A DNA stretch of 64,000 bases, from positions 850,001 through 914,000 of the forward strand of contig CAUJGJ010000324.1 in the NCBI GenBank assembly GCA_963170055.1. Reading direction: 5' to 3'. A model generated the notes under the pieces. That model worked only from the letters and a program-made list of their open reading frames with translations, did no database searches and had not been told where the DNA came from. This stretch comes from Halisarca cf. caerulea. Taxonomy: Eukaryota; Porifera; Demospongiae; Chondrillida; Halisarcidae. A program made the translations under genes and the position numbers. Shown one piece after another: positions 22,097-64,000 of this stretch (within the stretch, counting starts at the first letter, position 1; the number at the start of each line of letters is the position of its first letter).

Positions 22097-22411
22097 GGTA
22101 CAGAAGACAGTGTAGCTGCTACCAATAGCTTTTCTACATGGAAATTCAATATTGACTCTAATATTTTTGTCAGCATTGCAAGAATCATTGAAGCCCTTGC
22201 TAGGTATCATCCCGTTATGTGGATATCACTGGCTGCAATACTGTCTGTGATGGTGATATTCATCACTATTGCAAAACCACCCAATGGCCAGCGTTTACAT
22301 ATATGTGTGTATGGATTTGCCTACTTCACAGTGATGGTAGTGTGCTTGATAGCAGGTCATGCCATTTTCATCCTTGGAGAGTTTGGTAATTGGAAGAAAG
22401 CTGAATTGTAG
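22097..22411 (+). CDS. Terminal exon of an unidentified two-helix membrane protein
   Basis: A pyrimidine-rich tract and CCTGTGAACAG give a good splice acceptor, after which a 104-codon frame runs to TAG at 22409-22411. It starts GTEDSVAATNSF. Two hydrophobic stretches suitable as membrane helices lie at exon residues 40-59 (VMWISLAAILSVMVIFITIA) and 69-93 (ICVYGFAYFTVMVVCLIAG onward). The end is GEFGNWKKAEL, probably cytosolic. AATAAA at about 22647 could serve polyadenylation. The upstream exons were not found, so family and full length are unknown. The balance of hydrophobic and charged segments argues against a chance frame. Confidence 0.55.
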   Translation, partial: GTEDSVAATNSFSTWKFNIDSNIFVSIARIIEALARYHPVMWISLAAILSVMVIFITIAKPPNGQRLHICVYGFAYFTVMVVCLIAGHAIFILGEFGNWKKAEL

Positions 22412-23531
22412 CCAATTTTTAAAGCAAGCATTATAATTATATAGCATTATACTAGTATAAGGTTCATAATATTGTATAGGTTCATAACTTCCCTTTTGTA
22501 TGTAGCTTGCAATATAATTGCTGGCTTTATAAGAAAACAGCCAGTTACATTTGTTGTAATTATACTACATTGCATTCATTGTCTGTGACAAACTTTAATT
22601 TTTTCAATACACATTAATTATTATTATTCTAATACATAATAATTATAATAAACCATTTAAAATGGCAAAAGGATGCACATAGGGATCGTAGTCAATTCCA
22701 CAAATAAACATGAAAACAATTTAAAGTTATATATTATATATTATATATATGTTTATTGCACAGGGCTACACGGTTAGATATGGGCATATGTCTGGACAGA
22801 CTTAAGGCTGGACAGTACTGTATGTGCAAGTGCATGTATTGAAAATTCCTATACGAGCTGCATTGCAACCTGTACAATGTTACATTATTATTATTCTATT
22901 AAGGACATCAATCAAAATGTGGCCGCAGGGAGAATACATACACTTCCCAAAATTGGACTACATTAGTCTAGCTGGCCAGTCTATATCTCTATCGCCTTAA
23001 TTCTTTCTTGGTCCTTCATTCTGAGAAAAGATTTTAGTTGAATATATAAGTCTCATCAGTGAGACTATATAAGAGTAGATGCAGGTATATACATATAGCC
23101 TTGAGGATCTATGCTGGTATACTGTTGTATGTAGCTGGTTTCAGAAACCATGCACATTCATAATAAGAGACCACCTCTTTTCGAAAACCTCAAAACTAGC
23201 TAGGCCCGATATGTTCAGCCATAGAATGCACCTCTAGTTGTAGACCACGACATGCATGTAGTATCTATAGTTTGCAATAGAATATACAATCAGATAGTCC
23301 TATCATAATAAAAATCATTCTGGCAACAATCAATGTACATGCAGTGGAATCTGGTTCAATTATCCAACGGTATCTGCTCCCCATAAATTTGTTTGGAACA
23401 TTTATATGACACTCTGTTGTGAATGTAAATGTTCCCGATCGCGATAAACTTTGCAGTGTCAGATTAATTACATGTCACAGTAAATGAATGTAATTAACTC
23501 CTTTCTCCATCATACCTCATGCATGGTAAAT
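22412..23531. other. Intergenic, nothing recognised
   Basis: AT-rich sequence with no supported exon or element, apart from the 3' flank of the membrane-protein exon. Confidence 0.6.
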
Positions 23532-23785
23532 GTAGTGATGGATGAATCCAATGGGCGGATATACTATCCCACTCCTGAGAAAGCAGGTGGAGTAACTGTT
23601 GGGCTTGCATATAAAATCTGTATTGGCTCTGCAGATGCATCCCAATATTATGTGTATCCCAAGTTGGAGAGTGCTGCTGAAGGGAGTCCTATTTCCAAAC
23701 CAACTCACATTATTTGGAATGGAACTTGTATACGGACTGAGCTACAAGCTGATATCTAATAAACTGTTTAACTTATCTCAATGAT
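23532..23785 (+). pseudogene. 3' fragment of the UPF0598 gene, frameshifted
   Basis: From GTAGTGATGGATGAATCC onward it aligns with 14077-14290 of the intact gene: VVMDESNGRIYYPTPEKAGGV, then disrupted sequence, then PISKPTHIIWNGT. Small insertions shift the frame after GGV and again near WNGT, and the C-terminal YELDYKLI is broken. The 5' three quarters of the gene are absent. Because the parent gene has no introns, retrocopy and DNA duplication cannot be told apart. Confidence 0.88.
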
Positions 23786-26263
23786 GTAATAGTTAATTAC
23801 TGATTAAAGTAATTGCATGTTGTCAGTGGCAGAAAAACACATATGCATGTATGAATATATATTCAGAATACATACACTGTTTTGCTCATTAAAATTATAT
23901 CAACTTAGCATGCAATGGATATATATTAATTTTATCTGATTATTCAAAGCTCTGAGTGAGCTACAATCAGTCATGCCTATTGCCTGAGAAATGGCATGGA
24001 AGAATCCGGAATGCACCAAGAAGATCTTGTCAACATGAATGACCCACAAGAATTGTTAAAACTCAATCATTGTGTAATATGGTACTTTTTGTTGAGTTCA
24101 TTATATGATGAAGGTCTACAGACTGAAACGTTCTATAATATTATTATTCAATTATGTGAACAACTGTGCTACAAGAACCTCAAGAATATTTTGTTCATAC
24201 ACTGTTCTTGCCTATTATATTATATGTAGAAAGTATATATTTCATTTAAATATATATTATTGTATATATTACTGTACACAATGTATTTCAGCAATTGCCT
24301 TGCATGCAAGGTATAGAGCTAGCACAGGGCTTGAGATTGAGTCAATTGAAAGTTAATTCTCCATGCATAACATGCATAAGATAATAGTTTGGTGCCTGTG
24401 CATACATGTGTGCTTTTGATTTCTACTGAATTCATCTGAATTGATCGAAGCAGCTAGTTTCACATGCATGCAGCTATGAAATATAGCTGTCGATCTTATA
24501 TATAACATACACTGTCTCCTTTGTTCTCCCCCTGAGTAGAATATATAGTATGATGCATGCATATGGTTGAAGCACTGCTCATATAAATTGCATGCAGGGT
24601 TTTTAGGCTATATTGCTGCATTTTGGCAGCAAATTTTCTTTAAAATTGCAACGAAGGTGAAAATTAGAAAGCTGAAGGATAGAACCCCTTTGTAAACCTG
24701 ATATACCATTGTTGCAGAGATAAACCGTTATAACATATTCACAAGTAAGTCAGGGTGAGGGGCGGCAGCCCCACAGTTTTTTTACCCGAATTACTTGTTC
24801 TACTTATATTATTATACATGTGTATAACATTATTACATGTTATTCATGCATGTGTGCATGATGTCTCTCCGCCTTATTAGGCATGACAAACTTGAGGGGT
24901 GGATTAGGGCTTATAGTCTCCCAGGTGCCATAAGTGGACAATTAATGCTTTACATGTCATCGTAAACTAACATACATACAGCACTATACTCGAATAGCTA
25001 GTGCATATTGGTACGGCACCGTACCCACATTTGAGTAAACAGGCCGGGGGCCCGGGTGCCCGTACGTGGCACCTATAGGGTTGTAGTCCCACATTACTTT
25101 CACATGTATTATTAATGGTTGAAATTAATTGGTAGGATTTATACACCGATCACTAACTTTCTATGGACTAGTAAAGGCATGGACTATACAAGTGCTTCAT
25201 GCAATCATATGTAAAAGTTAATCATCATAATATATAATTTAACCCAGGTACCCTCATACGTTACGTATAATTATAACCGCAGGAACATTATTCTAGAAAC
25301 TCACTTTAGGTACCAAAATGTAGCCAATTGCAAAGGATAGAGCTAAATAACAATCGATAGAAGATATTCTTATACCATTATACATGCAGTCATAAACATA
25401 GGTGTAGCCCGTATAGGTCGGGTATATATATTTAAAATTAATGTGCATATACAATAATAATATTATATAATTGTATGTTGTCATGCATGATCAGTGTGGC
25501 AGATAATATTGAAGCTTACATATAATTACATGTATACATGACTGTGTACATTTTTATTCAAAACATGCACACAGCTACTATAATTATTATTATAATATAT
25601 TCTATGCATGGCCTAGCTGGAATTTTGCATGTATATAGAGTATAATATTATAATATTTCATGATCATTATAATTAATATGACGTATAAACTTTCATACAT
25701 GCATGCAAGCTATGTATAATGTAGGGAGCATGCGGTTTGCAAGTCATGTTCACCATGCACTTTAATATGCATGCATAAAATAATTATTATAGTTTGGGGC
25801 CTGTGTACATGTACATGAGTGCTTTAATTATTTATCCTTCCTCTTAAATTATTGAAGCATGCAGTTGCAATTTTACAGAGTTTGCAATTGCTTCCTTTTT
25901 CTCCCCTGATAGAATAGTACGATGGCCGAAGCATTGCATGTAATAACCATGCAGGGTTATTTTTTCTACATAATGTATGTGTATATAATATTTTCACGCG
26001 TGCATATAATATTATTATAATATCTCTTTTTGCATGCCGTTTTAGGTGACTATAATACTACTAATGTATGCATTTGAAATTTACTATCATTAATTTTTGT
26101 AATACCATTCAAACAACTGACATATGAAATGCAGACTGTACTTAACAATAAATTCACATGACAGTATTTAAACTTTGATAGCACTTGGGAATTATATGAG
26201 ATGCTATGCCATGTGTACTAAAACTACTTTGCACTGCTATTACGACTTGTCTATAGCTCTGAG
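23786..26263. other. Intergenic, 3' flank of SMYD copy B
   Basis: AT-rich with no supported genes. Two segments, 24340-24560 and 25720-25980, share a series of motifs (GCATGCATAA, ATAGTTTGGTGCCTGTG / ATAGTTTGGGGCCTGTG, CTCCCCCTGAGTAGAATA / CTCCCCTGATAGAATA), so they are diverged copies of one repeat. Confidence 0.55.
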
Positions 26264-42802
<16,539 letters not shown>

Positions 42803-43993
42803 TTTTCTCACGGGTCATCCCACCTCACGTGCGCTATGGTCCAATTAAGTCATGCATGTGGCAATCCTTAGTAAATTTCAGATCGGGCTACAATGTGTAC
42901 CATGGGTGTGGGAACGTAAATCAGGAGGGGGGAGGGGGGTGCACTTACATTGAAGGCATACACAGTCATGAAAATATTATTTGCAGACGTGCCTTGTGGT
43001 AATTATATTTCCTCAGGTTTACTGTATTCTTTGATAAAATGTTACAAAGGAATGAATTACTTACCTATACTCATTCTAAAAGATGAAATATCTCTAGAAC
43101 TTGAGGAGAGGCACTTTCATTGATATTATTTAAAGGGGGGGGGGGGGGGGGGGGGGGGACATACCCCCTGTACCCCCCTGGTTCCTACACCTATGGGTAT
43201 GTATATACTTTCACCAAAGAAACAGTAGCTACGTACTATTCTGCAAAACAAGAATGTGTCTCAATCTTAATAAAATTTAATACTGCTGGCTACACTGCTA
43301 TGAGCTGTCCAATGCCATATTGCGCTGCTGCACTGAGGCATACAACGGGTGAGATGGCCAGGACTATGTGTGATGAGAAGGTTGGATTGGAGGATGTGCC
43401 ACCTTGTGAAAGTAACGTTGAATTAAAAAAATTGGCAATTTGCTTAAATAGGAAGTAGTTGATGGTCCTGCAGAAAGACCACGTCATGCAAATTTTAGAG
43501 CTGCACATTTCTGCACATGTCTGTTTGCAGTATTTACACGGTGACCGTACTCATGGCTGGCATAGAAATGAATTGCTAAAACTTAACTTCTGTCAAGTTA
43601 TTTTTTGATAACCTTGCCCATTCCTGATGGTCAACTTTCTACATTTATGACAGTAATAGATGCGAGGATGGGATCAAAAACAGCAATATTAACACATAGT
43701 CTAGTGCCATATGAATACAGATATATACATACAGTGTGTGCATGTGTGTGTGCGTGCATGCTTGCGTGCATGTGTGTGTGCATGTGTGTGTATGAGATCC
43801 AAATACAACTGTCCTGTGAATACAAAACTGTGTGACTCTAAAACAAAAATCTGCAGCTGAAATACAATGGAAAATAAAAGTATTGGGTATAGGACATGCT
43901 CCATGGTAAACCAACACATACATTTTATGATACTCTTCTTTGCAACCGTCCCTCATGTATACAGGTCAGCCACAAATCATTTTTGTCACAGTA

Positions 43994-44133
43994 CAGTGGC
44001 CCCCCTTTATCCGACTATGTCTGTTCCTCATAAAATGCATATGTGTTGGATAAACCAGGTGTCGGATAAAATCAGGGTAGAGTGTCAAGTTTCCAGATAA
44101 ACCAGTTTCAGACAAATGCATGAGATCTGACTG
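43994..44133 (+). mobile_element. 140-bp pogo-type MITE
   Basis: Starts CAGTGGCCCCCCTTTATCCG and ends GAGATCTGACTG, with TA on both sides. It contains TTGGATAAACCAGGTGTCGG, the kind of TTATCCG-rich end seen in pogo/Tigger MITEs. The inverted repeats are imperfect. Confidence 0.6.
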
Positions 44134-44446
44134 TATGTACCTCTGGTAGCAGGTACCTTAAGGCTACAAATGTTAGCAGGTACTTACTTTAGCAAGTTTA
44201 GCAAGGAGTCGTAAATTCGCTAACTTAAATGTCCACTAACCCGCCAATAAATGTACCTGCTAATACTTTGTATTGTACAATTTGTATGGATGTACTGTAC
44301 ACTGCACGTGGGAGAAAATGCCGGCTCAGAACAGAAGTAAAATCTATGCAAAGTCAGCAAAATTAGCGGCAACCAGTGAATCAAACACATCTAAGGTCTG
44401 ATCACTGTATTCTCTATTATAAGACTCTAATTTTTTTTTCAAATCC

Positions 44447-44517
<71 letters not shown>

Positions 44518-44680
44518 CATGTGTGCATATATAAGATGTCTTTCTGCTGTTTTATGCATGTATACATAACAAGCTTATAAGGGGTTGAGTGCACGGGGCA
44601 TAGTCCCCCAGGTACACTGTAAATGGTATTAAAATTTAATGCTTAAACTATAAACTACGGCACTACTCTGCAGGTGTATA

Positions 44681-44877
44681 CAGTGGAACATCCATCAAAG
44701 AACACGTCTGAAATGCAGCCACCTCATTTTAACAGGCCTAGGACACCATACACTGCTTGTGCCCCATTTGACATGTATACACATAAACCCTCCAAAATAA
44801 GGACACCTCCATAAAAAGAACAGTTAACGGTGGCTATGGTCCTAATATATAGTGTCCATATTACAGAGGTTTCACTG
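44681..44877 (+). mobile_element. 197-bp MITE, reference copy of the family that seeded the 8479 minisatellite
   Basis: Starts CAGTGGAACATCCATCAAAG and ends ATTACAGAGGTTTCACTG. The end motif and the preceding CTATGGTCCTAATATATAGT correspond to one unit of the 54-bp tandem repeat in SMYD copy A. TA precedes the left end; a matching TA on the right is not visible. Confidence 0.7.
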
Positions 44878-45125
44878 ACTGAGTGTACATTATAGTGTAT
44901 AAAGTCATGCACAGCAGCCACATTTCGGGGGGTGGAACCACATGCACTCCCCTTATACTCCAAGAATGTTTTCTTCATAAGTTAATTGTAAAATAATCAC
45001 TATGATCACCCCTGGCAGCCAGGTAAGGTATTGCATGGCTTGTACATATACAGCAGGTTCAATGCCACATTATAGTTACCACTGGGTCCAGATGAGTGAA
45101 AGAGGTCAGGACGTTATAAATGCAA

Positions 45126-45169
<44 letters not shown>

Positions 45170-45290
45170 TTTTTATTTTTATTTTTTTTTATTTTTATTT
45201 TTTTTTTAATCAAATATATATCAATCAAATACAACAACTATATAACACATGCACTACCACCGATTACACCAGAGTTAATATATATATATA

Positions 45291-45339
<49 letters not shown>

Positions 45340-45757
45340 ATCTTCTCTACTGTAGTACAATATTATAACATATATATACATGAAAATAAATATGCTTGCA
45401 ATGCCATGTGTACATGTATATATTACTAATAATTACATCAATTTCTCCTGATCGAAAATATTTGCAATTCTACTGCATGCTCTGTATATATGCGTGCATC
45501 TTGAATAATCCAATAACTTTAAAGGTTTTCAATTATATATACGCATTATACATACATACAGTGGAATCTAATCATAACAATCAGCATTGCATGAAACTTC
45601 TTCTCTACTGTAGTACAATATTAATATTAGAAAAAATCACTATAACCAGATAACTTTTCCTATTATAATAGTAAACCATGCACTAACTGGGTCACATGTA
45701 ATATACCTACCAAAGTACGATTTGTCTAGCTCCGAGTCAGTTCTCTACTTCTCTGTA

Positions 45758-61627
<15,870 letters not shown>

Positions 61628-61720
61628 GTTTTCACGGTCATGCAGTACCACATGCAATGGCAAAATCATATATATGACTATGTACAGTGTATAATATTTA
61701 TATACTAGATATACATATAT

Positions 61721-61787
<67 letters not shown>

Positions 61788-62559
61788 GCACATGCGTAAT
61801 ATTGCCACTATTATTATGGCATTATTACATATTTTTATTACTAGTCTAATGAGTACAACTATTAGATAGAAGTCTTCATATGCATATGCAACTGTTATAC
61901 ATCTGCACTCATGCATGCATCTCAATTCTTAATTGCAACCAAACAGCATAACCGTAGTGGAAATGAACATAAGTACATTGTGAAGAGATTCATTACAACA
62001 CTGAGTCGCAATTAATGAAAAATTATTCATAAATATCATATGCATCATTATCAAACATCATTATACAGTACATACAGTTGAACCTCATTAACACGAAACT
62101 CTGGGGTCTGTGCTGAGATTTCATCTTAACAGTATTTCATGTAAACAGAACAACTTGTTACACTTGAACTTGCATGGGCTTGGACATAGCTAGTATTTCA
62201 TGTTAAAGGATAATTTATTTAATTTCATGTTAAGCAGTTTCATGTTAACAAGGTTCGACGTATCATCACAGCATAATATTTTAAAATTAAGTAATTTTAC
62301 ATGATTAATAATATATTAATATAAAAATGTATCCATACAACGTAACAGTAATGCAATATATATTATTATTAATTTTATTGATAAGTATAAAACATATTGC
62401 ACACATATAATTATGCACACATTCATACGTTGTATAATAAATATATACAACATATATGTGTATGCTTGCCTACATGTAAGTTCACTTGACAATGTTTATG
62501 AATGCCTAGGCCTGGATGCTTCTTATGGGGATACCTACGATCACATGTACACCTGTAGG
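61628..62559. other. 5' flank of SMYD copy C
   Basis: Contains the presumed promoter of copy C, a (TA)n array at 61704-61785 about 80 bp upstream of the start codon, and otherwise AT-rich sequence. A segment at about 62078-62262 begins CAGTTGAACCTCATTAACAC and ends ATGTTAACAAGGTTCGACG, so it may be another small TIR element. No gene seen. Confidence 0.55.
62078..62262 (+). mobile_element. Possible MITE upstream of copy C
   Basis: CAGTTGAACCTCATTAACAC at the left and GTTAACAAGGTTCGACGTAT at the right are inverted matches (GTTGAACCT / AGGTTCGAC; TTAACA). The interior repeats TTTCATGTTAA several times. Confidence 0.55.
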
Positions 62560-62562
62560 CAA

Positions 62563-64000
62563 GTCACATATAAGTACAGATATGTACACCTACATGCTTG
62601 TAGGCTACCCACACATACCTACAGATACATATACCTACATGCATGTAGGCTACCCACACATACCTACAGATACGTACACCTACATGCATGTAGGCTACCC
62701 ACACATACCTAAAGATACGTACACCTACATGCATGTAGGCTACCCACACATACCTACAGATACGTACACCTACATGCATGTAGGCTACCCACACATACCT
62801 AAAGATATATACACCTACATGCATGTAGGCTACCCACACATACCTAAAGATACGTACACCTACATGCATGTAGGCTACCCACACATACCTAAAGATACGT
62901 ACACCTATACATGCATGTAGGCTACCCACACATACCTACACATACGTACACCTACATGCATGTAGGCTACCCACACATACCTACACATACGTACACCTAC
63001 ATGCATGTAGGCTACCCACACATACCTACAGATACGTACACCTACATGCATGTAGGCTACCCACACATACCTACAGATACGTACACCTACATTCATGTAG
63101 GCTACCCACACATATATACAGCTACGTACACCTACATTCATGTAGGCTACCCACACATACCTACAGCTACGTACACCTATACATTCATGTAGGCTACCCA
63201 CACATACCTACAGCTACGTACACCTACATTCATGTAGGCTACCCACACATACCTACACATACGTACACCTACATGCATGTAGGCTACCCACACATACCTA
63301 CAGATACGTACACCTACATGCATGTAGGCTACCCACACATACCTACAGATACGTACACCTACATGCATGTAGGCTACCCACACATACCTACAGATACGTA
63401 CACCTACATGCATGTAGGCTACCCACACATACCTAAAGATATATACACCTACATGCATGTAGGCTACCCACACATACCTAAAGATACGTACACCTATACA
63501 TGCATGTAGGCTACCCACACATACCTACACATACGTACACCTACATGCATGTAGGCTACCCACACATACCTACACATACGTACACCTACATGCATGTAGG
63601 CTACCCACACATACCTACAGATACGTACACCTACATGCATGTAGGCTACCCACACATACCTACAGATACGTACACCTACATTCATGTAGGCTACCCACAC
63701 ATACAGATACGTACACCTACATTCATGTAGGCTACCCACACATACAGATACGTACACCTATATACATGCATGTAGGCTATCCACACATACAGATACGTAC
63801 ACCTACATGCATGTAGGCTACCCACACATACAGATACGTACACCTACATGCATGTAGGCTACCCACACATACAGATATGTACACCTACATGCATGTAGGC
63901 TACCCACACATACAGATACGTACACCTACATTCATGTAGGCTACCCACACATACAGATACGTACACCTACATTCATGTAGGCTACCCACACATACAGATA
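62563..64000. repeat. 45-bp minisatellite with palindromic core and higher-order pattern
   Basis: More than 30 tandem units of 45 bp running to the window edge, containing CCTACATGCATGTAGG (a perfect 16-bp palindrome) and CACACATACCTACAGATACG. Unit variants (AAAGATATAT, CACATACG, CAGCTACG, ATTCATG, CCTATACATG) recur in nearly the same order about 634 bp apart (62801 and 63435). The last nine or so units are 41 bp, lacking CCTA. Both strands are open (MHVGYPHIPTDTYTY on +, RYVWVAYMHVGVRIC on -) only because 45 is divisible by three. Confidence 0.93.

Larger units (their letters stand above)
42803..45757. other. Intergenic region between SMYD copies B and C
   Basis: Contains the presumed promoter of copy B, a poly-G run at 43135-43158, two MITEs (43994-44133, 44681-44877) and (TA)n arrays at 44450-44515, 45129-45166 and 45298-45336. 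No supported gene. The sequence TTCTTCTCTACTGTAGTACAATATTA occurs in part at 45341-45366 and 45598-45622. Confidence 0.65.

Noticed and set aside
43120..43458. 112-codon + frame starting in a poly-G run
   Set aside because: Starts with a Gly run from the homopolymer and has no family match.
62413..63757. Repeat protein MHVGYPHIPTDTYTY on + or RYVWVAYMHVGVRIC on -
   Set aside because: Open on both strands only because the unit is 45 bp; later 41-bp units destroy the frame.
62563..64000. CRISPR-like array
   Set aside because: Units are contiguous with no unique spacers; eukaryotic context.

Overview
The window is AT-rich, intron-rich metazoan nuclear DNA. It is packed with (AC)n/(GT)n and (TA)n microsatellites, minisatellites and short terminal-inverted-repeat DNA transposons. 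The recognisable proteins (SMYD methyltransferases, a UPF0598/C8orf82 homologue, the end of a glycine amidinotransferase) are animal-type. A sponge or another early-branching invertebrate seems likely, but the sequence does not settle the species.

Layout: (1) bases 1-153 are the 3' end of a glycine amidinotransferase-like gene on the + strand. (2) Most of the window is a tandem array of three paralogous SET-MYND (SMYD) methyltransferase genes on the - strand: copy A (13359 to 4511), copy B (42802 to 26264) and copy C (61627 to 45758). I rebuilt all three from splice sites. Each has 13 coding exons with identical intron phases, giving about 477, 488 and 486 aa. B and C share alignable introns, so they are a recent segmental duplication; A is more diverged. 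(3) A single-exon UPF0598 (C8orf82) gene at 13521-14321 (+) starts head-to-head with copy A, with 161 bp between the two ATGs. A broken 3' fragment of the same gene lies at 23532-23785. (4) Between A and B lie a decayed Tigger/pogo transposase, several fold-back repeats and the last exon of an unidentified small membrane-protein gene (22097-22411). (5) The end of the window (62560-64000) is a 45-bp minisatellite with higher-order structure.

The two duplicated SMYD genes act as internal controls for each other. Where one paralogue has an insertion and the other does not, the empty site is visible. This dates and bounds several DNA transposons (35496-36258, 39523-39953, 59855-60582) to after the B/C duplication. 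A separate family of elements, with TAGTCTCG ends and 9-bp target duplications like Mutator elements, carries exon-like sequence as cargo.

The three SMYD genes probably encode cytoplasmic/nuclear lysine methyltransferases with intact MYND zinc ligands and NHSC SET motifs. The most unusual structural point is that the splice donor of exon 10 is fused to a long GU microsatellite in all three copies. In copy A, exon 11 also sits between complementary GU and CA tracts.
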